Notes: generated by a model not told the origin, from the letters alone. A DNA stretch of 64,000 nt from Euclidia mi (GCA_944739405.2 OX123209.2:11426217-11490216); one strand, 5' to 3'; shown: positions 1 through 10,383, counted from the stretch's first letter. Numbers and translations are program-made.

Positions 1-682
1 AGTCGCTTGATAATGTGAGGTGCTAGGAATGGAGAATGTGTCCATTTGGTCTAAAAGCTCTGCTAATACTGGCACAGAATCTACTGTAGGTGAGACAGCT
101 GGTGCAGACTGTAAAAATAAAATGATTAAGTACCTATTAAGTTTTTTACTATACCTATTTTCCTATTTATCATGAAATTATAAATTCTTGTTACATACCA
201 TGTCAGCAAATGGATTAACTTGCAGCATTGGATCACCAATGGCAAACTCTTGCCCACCCATCACAGCCATAAGCCAATTGTCTAAGTTAGACAGTATCGG
301 CAAGTGACGAGATAAGCTACCACCAGTTTGCCTCATTGAAATGAATGAAATGGCTATTTGAGAACATTGCCTTTTTAAGGCACATTTCTTCTCTGCCCAG
401 TACTAAAAACAAATTTATTTTAATAAAAAACATAACTATAGATATAGAATACATAATTATTAATAGGTATCTACTTATTGTGAAAAATCTTACCTTGGCC
501 CATCCTTGACCATCCTTATTAGCTCCTCCAAGAGCGTTTAAAGAGGTAGCCAAATTCACCCATTGCCTCTTAGTTTCTTGCTAGGCTTGGGTGGTGCAAA
601 GCAAACACTTGGCTATGCCTGGATTTTCTTCAAGAAACTCCACCAAAGCTTCTAACTGGGCCTAGCTAGGACGATAAGCCAT
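1..682 (-). pseudogene. Zeste-like Myb/SANT DNA-binding protein, 5' three exons, two premature stops
   Basis: Exons read on the minus strand are 682-494, 402-199 and 108 to beyond the window start. All joins are phase 0 with GT-AG borders (GTAAG donor after the first exon, TTTTTAG acceptor before the second, TTTACAG before the third). The product starts MAYRPS and holds a helix-rich segment with QWVNLATSLNALGG and KDGQGWAK, then YWAEKK, RQTGGSLSR and NWLMAVMGGQEF. This is the Trp-spaced pattern of the regulatory-protein-zeste / Myb-SANT-5 family, a multicopy DNA-binding family in Lepidoptera. Two TAG codons interrupt exon 1, at codons 7 and 36, yet all splice sites and the other exons are intact. 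It is therefore either a recent pseudogene, or translation starts downstream. The C-terminal part lies outside the window. Confidence 0.6.
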
Positions 683-1208
683 TATAACTGAAAATTAATA
701 AGTTTTTAGTACCTATATACTACTACATCACGCAGTTTAGGAAACATTGATCGAGATAATGTTTATAATGTAATCTTGGTATTTTTTACTTACCGCTTCT
801 ATAAACTTCGTAACGTAACAATAAATATGTACAACGGAACTAAAATTATCAATTATTATAGTCGTATTCTTACTGGAAAACTTAAAATAAAACTTTTTTC
901 ACTTTATTCGAGCGTAATATGAAATTGAAGAACTTTGTTTACCTATCTAGTTTGTTTATGTTTGGCAGCTTTGTTAACTTTTTTTGTGGTGGCAACGACA
1001 CTCCCACATACAGCCAAAAATGGCATATTTATAATATTAGCAGTTTTTTCGGACTCATTTGACTTATAAACGATAAAATCATTGAGTTAAACCATTAGCC
1101 ACATTCTATTTATTTATTTGCCTTGTTATTTATAAAATACAGACATTCAAAGTCATAATGTTGGTTTATAGTAACATTTTGAACAACACTAGTCCTCCCA
1201 ATCGCAGG
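683..1208. other. AT-rich flank between the zeste-like gene and a LINE
   Basis: No open frame, terminal repeat or tRNA-like sequence was recognised. It should contain the promoter of the minus-strand zeste-like gene, but no clear core element was identified. Confidence 0.4.
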
Positions 1209-1220
1209 GCGATCCCAATT
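1209..1220. repeat. 5' target-site duplication of the LINE at 1221-2810
   Basis: The 12-bp sequence GCGATCCCAATT occurs here and again at 2811-2822, directly after the LINE poly-A tail. This marks a target-primed insertion. Confidence 0.85.
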
Positions 1221-2715
1221 GGATTCTGGCGGGAACCTTAAAAAAGCGCGGATAAGAAAATTTTTCAATTTTAATTTTTTCGTTACATGGGGAGCTGACC
1301 CGAAAATATTGTCAACTTTGTATAAAAGTATAGTTAGAAGCCATTTTGATTATAGCTCATTAGTGTATATAAATAGTACTCATGTAAATAAACTAGATCT
1401 ATTGCAGAACAGGGCTTTGAGAACAATTTCTGGTGCAATGTGCTCTACTCCCATAAGGGCCATGGAAGTGGAGACTAAAATAATGCCCCTAATTTTGAGA
1501 CGCATTCTACTTGCAGAGAGATTCTGTCTTAAATTAATTGCTGCAGATAACAAGAAAATAATAAACAAAATAGTACCTTCTGTATGTAGAAATCCTGGAC
1601 CTCTAACAACAGGCGAGATTCTCTTAAATGGTAAATCCCCAACATTGTCTAAAATATTGCTGGAAACAGAAAACAGTTTTACTGGTATTAGAAAACAATG
1701 CCCATGGCCATGTTACTCCTTCTCTTATCAGTGTATCACACATCCCGTCAAAGAATTGCAAAATCCCATCAATAACAATTTAGATATGTTACAGTTTATG
1801 GCAGATAATAAGAATTATTATGTTATTTACACTGATGGCAGTAAAGGAAGTGATTATGTGCGTGCTGCTATATATGATCCACAAATTCAATTCTCTCAAA
1901 GCTTTGTTCTACACAATACATGCACCATATTCACTGCAGAGGCATATGCGGTTTATCAGGCATTAAAACATATTCGCCAAATTAACAATAGCAAATACTT
2001 TTTGATTGTTTCTGATTCACTGAGTTTGATTAAAGCCTTAACTAACCTTACAGTTTCTTTTAAGACAAATTATATTCTATATTTCATCAAAGAAATAATT
2101 TATCAATATTACCTCAAGCACAAAAGCATTGCTTTTCTGTGGGTACCTTCACACCGAGGTATCTATGGCAATGAAATAGTTGATAAAACCGCATATGAAG
2201 GTAGTAATGCTATTGATGTTAGAAATGCAATGGACATTCCTATGACTGACTTCTTGCAATGTATTAATGAAAATGTTTGTAACTTATGGTTAGAATTGTG
2301 GAAGAAAGACCAAGACACTAAAGGAAAATTTTACGGCCGTATACAAGAAGAATTACCTGTTAGACCCTGGTACAATAGATTGAAGGAAGCCAGCCGAGAC
2401 TTTATCACTACGATAAATAGATTGCGCTTTGGCCATAATACTGCTCCGTCACACCTTGCTAGACTTGGCATTATTACAAGCAATACATGCCCACATTGTG
2501 AATCTCAAGAAGGAACTCAAGGAACCGTTGCACATCTTATCTTTGACTGTCAAAACTTCCTGCTTGACAGATTAGTGTTGGCTAGTGAACTCAGTGAAGT
2601 GAACATTAAGTGCGATTCTTTCTCCCGCCCGCCGCCACTCGAAGAGTTATTGAAAGACAAAAATACTTACAAACCGATATATAAATACATTAAAAATACT
2701 GTTAAAACAATTTAA
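1221..2715 (+). CDS. LINE ORF2 C-terminal fragment: RT thumb, RNase H, CCHC-like end
   Basis: About 497 codons are open without a natural start. The frame enters from the truncated 5' edge. The first 150 residues match the region after the RT catalytic core (LYKSIVRSHFDYSSLVY, LDLLQNRALRTISGAM). Around residues 205-335 comes an RNase H with all four acidic positions visible: YTDGSKG, TAEAYAVYQAL, VSDSLSLIKAL and GNEIVDKTA. The WVPSHRG motif is also present. A terminal Cys/His cluster follows, TCPHCES then VAHLIFDC, as in I- and Jockey-group ORF2 proteins. The RNase H places it nearer the I/R1 group than CR1 or RTE. It is a dead fragment without endonuclease or RT palm. Confidence 0.8.
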
Positions 2716-2810
2716 AAATTAAGTGAATGTGCAGTGTCCGTTAAAATAAAATAAGATTTGACCTAAAGGTCCAGTTACCAGGTCATAAAATCCCAAAAAA
2801 AAAAAAAAAA
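1221..2810 (+). mobile_element. 5'-truncated non-LTR retrotransposon (RNase H-bearing, I/Jockey-like)
   Basis: The element runs from the end of the 5' duplication to a 17-nt poly-A run, with AATAAAATAA signals about 50 nt before the tail. Only the C-terminal third of ORF2 is present, so reverse transcription stopped early. The exact flanking duplication (GCGATCCCAATT) defines both ends. The open frame is uninterrupted, so the copy is not very old. Confidence 0.85.
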
Positions 2811-2822
2811 GCGATCCCAATT
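2811..2822. repeat. 3' target-site duplication of the LINE
   Basis: Second copy of GCGATCCCAATT, directly after the poly-A run. Confidence 0.85.
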
Positions 2823-2986
2823 TCAATCCAATGTTGACAACATTGATTTCAAGAGTACGAAATCACGTGACCATGAAATTGACATTGGAATTGTATTGGT
2901 TTTAAATTGAGATTGGCATTATTTTGGAGAGTAAGGCCCCTGACCTTTGCGTACTAAATTCAGCCGTGCCATAAGTCGAGACTACT

Positions 2987-3205
2987 GCCTCCTTGGTCCA
3001 GTGGATAGCGTATGCGTCTGCTAATCAGGAGGTAACGGGTTCGATTGCCGGGTAAGGCAAAAGTGTTACTGGGTTTTTCCAAATTTCTCAGTACCTAGTA
3101 GCACGGAGTCTGGTAAACTGCCAGGTTACGGCGAAATGTGTTGTATGTTATATTACGCCTCTGTCTACCCCTCCGGGGATACAGACGTAAGACTATAATA
3201 ATAAA
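2987..3205 (+). mobile_element. tRNA-derived SINE, family 1 (GGTTCGAT head)
   Basis: The head has box A-like TGGTCCAGTGGATAGCG and box B-like GGTTCGATTGCC. The body contains AGCACGGAGTCTGG and ends with CCCCTCCGGGGATACAG and an A/T-rich tail. The same family recurs at 17427, 20463(-), 26421(-), 29184, 36160 (fragment), 43028(-) and 46410. It is a SINE rather than a tRNA gene because the head continues into the shared body. Confidence 0.75.
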
Positions 3206-3468
3206 AACATGCGGACGTGTTTGAAAAATAATTTCATTCATTTCTTTAAGTAGATAATTGCAAGGTAGGTATTGAGTACTAGAGCGCTCATACTGGATGT
3301 CAGTTGGCTGTACGTATGTGTATGCTAACGGCATCCAAAAGTTGTTTATAGACCTACCTATAATCAAAGCATCTACTTAATATAATTAAGAATGTGTCTC
3401 CGTGTGGTGACATACCATCATTACCATGGCATATACCTAACGCCTGAGTTTGTACATAAAGGTACAGT
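3206..3468. other. Unassigned flank
   Basis: No supported feature between the SINE and the pogo-like element. Confidence 0.4.
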
Positions 3469-3470
3469 TA

Positions 3471-4793
3471 GGGGAAGCCGGGGCATTACGAGCCCGCGGG
3501 GTAAGATGGGCACCCCCTCTCCTCCGCAGGATAATAAACCGAGACGCTCGAAACTCGTCGGATCGCCTTCCAGTCGACTTCGCACTAGCTAGAAAAGTGG
3601 TTGTGTGTGTGTAGATGCGCATCGTACGTCGACAGAACGAGATTACGTAAGTTGATGCGTTTGATATTATTTTTTCGGTTTTAAGTATGTGTTATAGCTA
3701 ATTCGTGTTTGTGTTAAATGCCCAGTTATTAAGTAATTTGCTACGTTCAATAATGTGTCTAAATAACTTAAACGAGTTGTGAACGAACTACCACATTTTC
3801 GTTGGATTTCGATATCATTTGTTTTGTTTGACCTTTGGGGCATTTTGGGCGGGGCAAAATGGACAGGGTGCCCATTTTGCCTCAAGTAATCCTATTAAGT
3901 TGATCTTTTTTCTGCAGATACAATAATAGTTTCGCCACTGGCAAAGGAAGACAGAACGTGCCAAATGGAGCTCGGCGAAGATGGAATCAGCCGTAAAGGA
4001 TGAGGCCAGTGGCAGATTAAGCTGTAAACGGGCCGCTCTTGAGTACAATGTACCGCCGATCAATTTTGCAGCGAAAATTCGCGGAGTATAAAACAACACA
4101 GCATTTATCACCAATAAAACTAGGTAGTTATAGACCGGTATTTTCAGCTCCTCAAGAGGAAGAGTTAGCTTCATATATAAAAGATATGGAAGGTAGTTTG
4201 TTTGATTTGAAGTTCGTCAGCTGGCATATCAAATGGCAACAAAATATAGCATCCCTCATAATTTTGATCCGACTACTCAAACCGCTGGCGAGGATTGGTT
4301 AGCAAATTGTGGCTTGGTGGAGAAGAAAGGAAGGAAGAAAAAGATGAAGAAAAATGAAGAAAATAAGAAGAACGAGTCGGAGGAAGAAGATGTAGAATGT
4401 TTTTACTGTGGATATTTGTACTCAAAATCTACAGAGGGTTGGGTCAGTTGCCGTGCATGCCAGAGATAGGCCACTGCTCTTGCGCCGGTGAAGAGGATAA
4501 TGATGAAAAATCCCTTCACATTTTTACTTTTTGTGCTTGGTTTTAAACTTACATGCCTGTTATGCCCCGCATATGGCCATTTTACCCCGTACACGGGGCA
4601 AAACAGGTAGTTTATTAATTTTTTTTAAGTTCGAATAGCACCAAAGACTGGTAGCTTAAAATAATTATTAAAGATTAATGATAATAAGGATTAACGAGAC
4701 TAATAAATGCCTGTTGATTTTTGTCATTATCTTTTTTTTCTGAGATTTTATTCACGACTTCCCTTAAGGGGCTCACATTGCCCCGGTTTCCCC
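3471..4793 (+). mobile_element. Pogo/Tigger-like DNA transposon, internally deleted
   Basis: Inverted ends start GGGGAAGCCGGGGCA on the left and, read inward from the right, GGGGAAACCGGGGCA. Both go on to GAGCCC about 20 bp in. TA lies on both sides (3469-3470 and 4794-4795), the expected duplication of Tc1/mariner-superfamily elements. The interior has GGGGCAAAATGG-like subterminal motifs on both strands near 3837-3880 and 4565-4610. It encodes broken transposase pieces described separately. The ends resemble those of the element at 8770-9919. Confidence 0.75.
3934..4590 (+). pseudogene. Pogo-like transposase remnant: two HTH regions and C-terminal zinc finger, DDE core missing
   Basis: Reading frames change several times. 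Near 3937-4090 one frame gives a pipsqueak-type HTH (RKTERAKWSSAKME, then RAALEYNVPPINF), ended by a TAA at 4089. Near 4094-4225 another frame gives LGSYRPVFSAPQEEEL and YIKDMEGSLFDL. From 4212 a third gives QLAYQMATKYSIPHNF and TAGEDWL, the CENP-B-type HTH end. After that the protein passes directly into a lysine/glutamate stretch and a Cys cluster (CFYCGYLYSKS, WVSCRAC) typical of the C-terminus of such transposases. The roughly 250-residue DDE domain that belongs between them is absent. Catalysis is impossible. DNA binding is conceivable only if the frames were intact, which they are not. Confidence 0.65.
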
Positions 4794-4795
4794 TA

Positions 4796-5774
4796 CACGA
4801 CGATACGTAGGTACGTGACTATGGTATAGGTACTTGTCAAGTTTATCATCATCATCAAAGAGGTTGGACGTTTAGACTAGAGAGAACATGCCCTATAAAT
4901 TTCCTTATACCGAACGTGCAACATGTAATGTCAGTTGGTCTTAGTTGGTTAATCATAACGTCAAATTACGCGTCTCATTTAAAGAGGCATATACTCTTTA
5001 CATACTCATATCTTTGACTACATTCTCTAAATAGCCGTGCTGTGATCTGTCAACAGTGTAAAATTTGTTGGATGTTTGTGTTTACATTTTTAATAACTTT
5101 TTTGCATTTAAATAGTAAGTAAGCTTATAATAATTAAATAGTGTACTCATTAATTAATACACATTGTGTATGTGATATCGGAATGTGGATTCCGCTATTC
5201 TCGGAACGGAAATAACAGGAGAAACTTTATCTTCTAGCAGTGAGTTGGAATTTTCCTACAAATGTATTTACTTTTCTCGTATTAATGCTATAATGAGTGT
5301 TAAGTTTACACAATATCATTGTATTGCAAATCAAAGGAACAGCTTGCATACGAATGTGTTATGAATTTTACTCACAAATTGTTATTTTGTACATTTATTG
5401 ATTTAATAGCCTTAGTGATGGGATTTGACAGTGAAAGGAGATATCGATGTTTTTTGAATGAGGGATAAATACGGAAACTATCTATCGGACATGAATGTAA
5501 AACTGTAGCTGGAAGCGACCGCGGTTGCTAAGTTGACAATAAACAAAGACATCCAGCGGTCTAATTTTCTATCGCGCGTTTGATAGTAAGCGCAGTTTAA
5601 TGTACATAATTTACTTAGATACCTACCTTAAAAGTAGCGTCTATTAACCTAAAGCCAAGTGCTCCAGTGTCAGCGCGTGTGTGTAGGCTTACATTTCTGC
5701 ATCTATAAAATAGTAGATGGATTAGGGATGCGAGTAGCATTTTTTCATTATTAAGAAGGTGTTTTTTATTACAG
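4796..5774. other. 5' flank of the THAP exon; no recognised exon
   Basis: The first THAP half (Cys-x4-Cys exon) was looked for here and not found. Several short ATG frames exist, none with the two cysteines. AT-rich, without clear repeats. Confidence 0.4.
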
Positions 5775-5997
5775 GTTGCCTATTAATGACGTCACAAGAA
5801 AACTTTGGATAAATGCCGTTGGACGGCCTAGTTTGATATCGCAGAAGTACCATCATATTTGTTCACGTCATTTTGAGAAAGACTGTTTTTTAAAGGCAGA
5901 AAGCACCTGGCGTCGTTTAAAACCGAAAGCTGTGCTTACATTACATTTAAGCCCGGACATTGCACACCCGGTAGAATTATTTATCCAAAGCTAAACA
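5775..5997 (+). CDS. THAP-domain exon (second half of the zinc-coordinating domain)
   Basis: A TTTTTTATTACAG acceptor precedes the exon. Reading starts after one split base and gives LPINDVTRKLWINAVGR, then HHICSRHFEKDCF, RRLKPKAVLT and a stop 14 residues later. The conserved THAP tryptophan, the C-x2-H half of the C2CH zinc site and an AVPT-like box (AVLT) are present. The first cysteine pair must come from an upstream exon that I cannot locate. The intron position (just before Phe/Leu-Pro) and phase match those of the complete THAP gene at 31112-32023. AATAAAATATAA follows within 40 nt of the stop. Likely a short THAP gene or a duplicated, partly lost copy. Confidence 0.6.
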
Positions 5998-6129
5998 AAA
6001 AGTGTGTAATTTTAGTTTGAACATATTAATAAAATATAATAATTACAACGATTTTAATTAATCTACCTACTTCTACATTATTTATCATATTAGTGCTATC
6101 CTGACTGATCAAAGACGTCTTGCCTTGTA

Positions 6130-6390
6130 GTCCGCTACATAATATTCTACCATAAAATATAATATTCTTTCACATTCACACAACATTATCTGGTCCCAAA
6201 CTAAGCATATCTTGTACTACGGGTACTAGACAATCGATAAACATGCATATATACTTTTCTGTAAATATATTAAATATTACACATAGTCCCATCCAGACCA
6301 AGACAAACATCCATATTCATGCCCACAAATGTTTGACTTGAGCGGGAATCAAACCCGCAAGCTTCGGCGTGGCAGTCGGATTACCTACAA
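6130..6390 (-). mobile_element. tRNA-derived SINE, family 3 (minus)
   Basis: Read on the minus strand it has a tRNA-like head with GGGTTTGATTCCCGC, then a body with ATGAATATGGATGTTTG and a tail ending GTACAAGATATGCTTAG. The same family is on the plus strand at 21640-21890. Confidence 0.65.
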
Positions 6391-6581
6391 CTCTAAAAAA
6401 ATCATCGTGATATGATGCGACGCAAACAAATTGCCAAAGCCTGCCGTGCCGCATTAGCCAATCTGGTATAATTCGTACAATACATAATCTAAGTGACAGT
6501 TTCTTAGCATCGCATCGCAACGCATCGCTCATTAGTTTATTAATACTTTTTGTCAATAGATTTTATGGCTAAAACGAACAA

Positions 6582-6656
6582 TGAAGGCGCACGCAAACTG
6601 TTCGGACGCGACTTACTGTCGCGACAGTAAGTCGCGACACATAGTATGCACACCCT
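6582..6656. repeat. Short foldback MITE with a 30-bp perfect palindrome at its centre
   Basis: The centre (6607-6636) is a perfect palindrome built on CGCGACTTACTGTCG and its complement. The arms continue imperfectly out to AAGGCGCACGCAAACT on the left and the complement of AAGGGTGTGCATACT on the right. The same core recurs at 7283-7320. Confidence 0.6.
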
Positions 6657-6881
6657 TTCGGACGCGGCTTTCTGTCGCGTCCGCGTCCGATACAACCATA
6701 GACACGCCATGCTGTCTATGCAATACACTAAGGCTAGGTAGGAGCATATTTTTCTTAATTCAGGGCACTAGCAGTTAGCACTATTAAATTATATTATTGG
6801 TATACCTTGAAGTAATGCAGAACTGTTGAATTGAAAGTGAATTAAACATTTTTGACTATATTCGGTATAAAATCAATATTA

Positions 6882-7345
6882 AGGCCGTACCATGGACAAT
6901 ATACGGATGACAGTAAACGTCCGCAGACGCTTACTGTCATTTTTCCAGATTGCTATCGGACGTCTGAACGCTCAAGGTCACGTCCGCGACAGACGTCCGA
7001 TATTGTGCACACTTGAATGGATTTTCCTTGTCCAGATACAGGCCTTGCCACACGGCACAATTTTACGTCCAACTTGACTAAATCACTTGATGAAATCGTG
7101 ACGTGTAGACGCCAGTCGTCCAACTCAAGTTCATCGGGTGGGTGGTACCACCAGATTTTAACCAATCGGGTGGGCGGAATGCAAATCAGTGATTTGATTG
7201 TGTCGTGTAGACGGGCAAAGCCAATTCGATTGAAAATTTGATCAGTGGTAAAATTGTATCGTGTGGCAAGGCCTTACCCTTCTGTCGCGACTTACTGTCG
7301 CGACAGTAAGTCACGACAGATAGTTTGTGCGGGCCTTTAAACACG
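6882..7345. mobile_element. Foldback MITE cluster containing a second MITE
   Basis: The left end AAGGCCGTACCATGGAC and the right end (complement AAAGGCCCGCACAAACT) flank repeats of ACTTACTGTCGCGACAG-type sequence. A different inverted-repeat element sits inside at 7041-7273. The boundaries are approximate. Confidence 0.5.
7041..7273. mobile_element. Nested MITE with 26-bp inverted ends
   Basis: The ends are GGCCTTGCCACACGGCAC on the left and, from the right, GGCCTTGCCACACGATAC, both continuing AATTTTAC. There are two mismatches over 26 bp and no coding content. Superfamily undetermined. Confidence 0.65.
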
Positions 7346-7990
7346 TGATTTTTTTAGTACTGTCTGTCTGGCAAGTCTTTGCAAAGCACTGTCCGGCGTC
7401 AACAGCAAAAACTACAATTTCAATATTTTAGTTGTTTATTTATACGGCTTAAATAATATATCGACACATACTAAAGTTAGACATTTGACCAAAAATATTT
7501 ATCGATAAATCATCACTGTTACGAACAACACTCGGTTTCCTAACTCTATGTTTTGTCTACTGTTTGCCTACCACGATTCTGCTATAAGAGCGTGCTGCTA
7601 AACCTATCGACAGCTCTTTCTATCATACTGCATGTGCCATTAGAAAGAAGATATCAATCATAGCAAACGCTGTTGTTATTTAGTGTTACTTCTATGCCTT
7701 AGGTTATATTTCTTTGATCATCATATAAACCATAGATTATACAGATATACTGGTATAGATGCGCAACTCCCTCTAAGGAAAAAGTTCAATAGGCATCCTC
7801 TACGCTAGATGGCGTACAAACAATTTTATTTTTATTCCGATCGTATAGATGGCGTTAGTAGTGGATTCATTTTTCAAAATAAAATAAATGTTGAATTTCG
7901 GTGTTAATAAATAAGTAAATGACAACTATTATGACAACTATTATGTAAAATATGCAATTTAAAAGTAAAAAAAATAAAAATCACAAAATG
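7346..7990. other. Unassigned intergenic DNA
   Basis: No supported gene. Two short GATGGCG-containing patches (near 7805 and 7850) resemble each other, but nothing more can be said. Confidence 0.35.
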
Positions 7991-7996
7991 TAATTC

Positions 7997-8070
7997 TTGG
8001 TAAGCGTGGATTCGATCCACGGACATCTAATTTATGAGCATAGACTCCCACTGCGCCACGCAGATCTTAT
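7997..8070 (-). repeat. tRNA-like SINE head (minus)
   Basis: The minus strand reads GCGTGGCGCAGTGGGAGTC, then 30 nt on GTGGATCGAATCCACGC, i.e. box A and box B of a tRNA-type promoter. The 5' acceptor side does not pair with the 3' side, so this is a degenerate SINE head or tRNA relic rather than a functional tRNA gene. Confidence 0.45.
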
Positions 8071-8189
8071 CTATGTAGGCGAAATGACCGTTCAGTTGTC
8101 GCTTTTTCTTTAGTTCTTGCCCTCATCGGTAGATGGCGCTGATTATATGAAATTTATCCATGTATGGAACTTTCACGGCCCTGATATAA

Positions 8190-8607
8190 ACCGAAAGAGG
8201 TCCACTGCTGACCATAAGGCCTCGCGCGCACTAGCGATTAAAGTTGGCCGATAGTTTGATCGGTCAGTCGGCTCAGTACAGAGTTATATGGCAGTGCGCG
8301 CACTTGAAGATTTGAGTTTTGTTTGATTTTTCGATTGCGACTGAACTATCGGCCAACTTTAATCGCTAGTGCGCGCTCGGCCTAAGGCCTCCACTACGGC
8401 TCTCCACATGTACTGATCCTGAGCCACCCGCATCCATCCACTGCCCGCGATCCCAACAAGATCGTCAGTCAATCTTGCGGGAGGCCTAACTCTGCCACGA
8501 CGACCGGTGCGTGGCCGCCACTCCAGAACCTTTCTGCTCCAACAACCATCGGTTCTTCTGGCTATGTTCCAAGCTGTGTCAAGTTTATAATCAAAGGTAA
8601 TAGGCAT
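8190..8607 (-). mobile_element. Non-LTR retrotransposon 3' fragment interrupted by a MITE
   Basis: On the minus strand from 8607 the frame gives WNIARRTDGCWSRKVLEW, RPRTGRRGRVRPPARL and TDDLVGIAGSGWMRVAQ. This is the conserved C-terminal end of a LINE ORF2 family common in Lepidoptera. The expected 3' UTR continues beyond the MITE at 8223-8382 into GGTCCACTGCTGACCATAAGG near 8200. No RT core is present. Confidence 0.6.
8223..8382. mobile_element. hAT-like MITE with 33-bp perfect inverted arms
   Basis: The arms at 8224-8256 and 8344-8376 are perfect complements, starting GCGCGCACTAGCGATTAA. TAAGGCCT occurs on both sides (8215-8222 and 8383-8390), an 8-bp duplication as hAT elements make. The outermost few bases are asymmetric. 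It sits inside the LINE tail. Confidence 0.65.
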
Positions 8608-8769
8608 TGTGTTATATAACTTCTACATTGAAATACAGCAACGCGAGTATTCATATACTTGCTTACTAAGATTGTTTCGATATTATCATTACTCCAGTCG
8701 ACATATTACTCTTTTACACACAATTAGACTGCGCTTCCCACGTCTAACCGCTTCTCACGATCATAGGTA

Positions 8770-9919
8770 GGGGAAAGGTGTACGAGATGATCCATTGAGG
8801 GAAGATGATCCTTTTATATTGCAACGAAACTAGTGGTGCCACCTAATTGTGTTTATTGGTAAAATGTACTCCCTAATATTCCCCCGCCTTAGTCAATCGT
8901 AATGGCGCCTTGAGCGATAGTCAAATTTTTTGAGGGCGAAAACAGAAATTTCGCCACTGTGATCTAAGGTAAGGTTGTCTTTGAGATTGTGTAATGTGTT
9001 CTAACGTGCTTTATTGACGTGGTTGATGTATTAGTTAGCGTTGTATATTTCTCTATTTTGAATTTTTAGCAGCATGGAAACAGTTAAAAACCACACATGT
9101 TATGTTATCGATCATTGAATAAAAAAGTTTATGTTGGGGCAAGATGATTATGTTACTGGTGTACAAGACGATCCGTGTGGATCATCTTGTACAACGTTAA
9201 CATTATCATATTGACTATGTATTATAGAAACATTTTAACCATTTGTGTTATTGTTTTTTTTTTTATAGCGATTATCCGTATGAATTCACATGGGGTTGGT
9301 GTAAAGTAACGCCAGGAAACAGGCGCTTAGAACTATACATTTTCATTTTTATTTCATTTATACTTATTTGTTAAAATTGATGACGATTTTTTTTCCGTCA
9401 TGTTGTTTTTGAGAAGTTAAATTTGCTTGAATAGATTAGCTGTTTTAGACGATAAATTATTTACCTACCTACTTTAAAAGATTATTTAATGTTGTTAAAC
9501 CTTTACTTGACCACAGATCTCATACAATGTGATTATTGTTTCCTTCTTTAATTATAATGGAGAGTGACAGACTTGATTAAAGAGATTAAACCCTAATTAT
9601 GACTTTATTCAGTTAATTCTGCTATTACCTATGATAATCTCAAATTTAGTGGGTGCATATGGGCACATGATCCTGGAATCATCTTGCCCCTACCGCAGGG
9701 ATCATCTTGGACACCGGGGTGTATAAGACGATCCTTTCATAACGTTTTAAAAAAACGGTGTTTATAACAATAAAACATAAAAAAAATTATTTTTGAGTAT
9801 GACAACAATTAGATAGATAAATTTCCTACGGATAAACGTATTTATATCTGCAATAAGTAGAATATCATTTATACTACAAGTATTCTCCCTTAAGGGAATC
9901 ATCTCGTACACCTTTCCCC
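8770..9919. mobile_element. Non-autonomous pogo-type element (MITE)
   Basis: Inverted ends are perfect over GGGGAAAGGTGTACGAGATG and flanked by TA (8768-8769 and 9920-9921). There is no transposase frame. The interior carries repeated copies of a GTGTAC(A/G)AGA(C/T)GATCC-like motif in both directions, e.g. near 8780, 9158, 9180, 9668, 9701, 9718 and 9893. The first bases of the ends match those of the element at 3471-4793. Confidence 0.75.
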
Positions 9920-9921
9920 TA

Positions 9922-10217
9922 TCTACATAATAGACATATAACTGATATTATATCTCTTTGTTTATAAACTTCCGATTACGCACTGGATGTGCCTAGTTTT
10001 CCCAAGAGAGTAATACGGCCCCCTGCGGACAATGGATACGATCCCAGTAGGACAATGCACAACAGCCGTTGCAGCAACTGAATATAAAATTTCTACATCT
10101 ACAAAAGCAATTTGTAGTATACTGTATACCTAACGGTTAAAAGATGACAAGCCATTACCATCCATCCATCCAACACCACGCAGTCATTGCCATCTATTCT
10201 ATTAATAGTTATTTGTG
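9922..10217. other. Unassigned
   Basis: A short ACGATCCCAGTAGGACAATGC patch resembles a SINE or LINE tail but could not be assigned. Confidence 0.3.
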
Positions 10218-10220
10218 CAA

Positions 10221-10383
10221 CAAGAGAGCAAAGTTGTTTTTTGTTTCGAGTGCTGATTTTGAGTCCCGAGCAAGCGAAGGATTCTATGATTGATTCACGA
10301 GCGTAGCGAGTGAATCAAAGTTAGAATCCTGAGCGTGGTGAGGGACTCAACACCACGAGATACAAAAAACTTTGCTCTCGTGT
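10221..10383. mobile_element. Foldback MITE, multi-hairpin palindrome
   Basis: The outer arms GAGAGCAAAGTT (from 10224) and AACTTTGCTCTC (to 10379) pair. Inside lie a second pair (TTGAGTCCC with GGGACTCAA) and a central hairpin GATTCAC...GTGAATC. No coding content. Confidence 0.6.

Noticed and set aside
6540..6778. Frames on both strands over the palindrome cluster
   Set aside because: Created by the symmetric palindrome, no protein signal.
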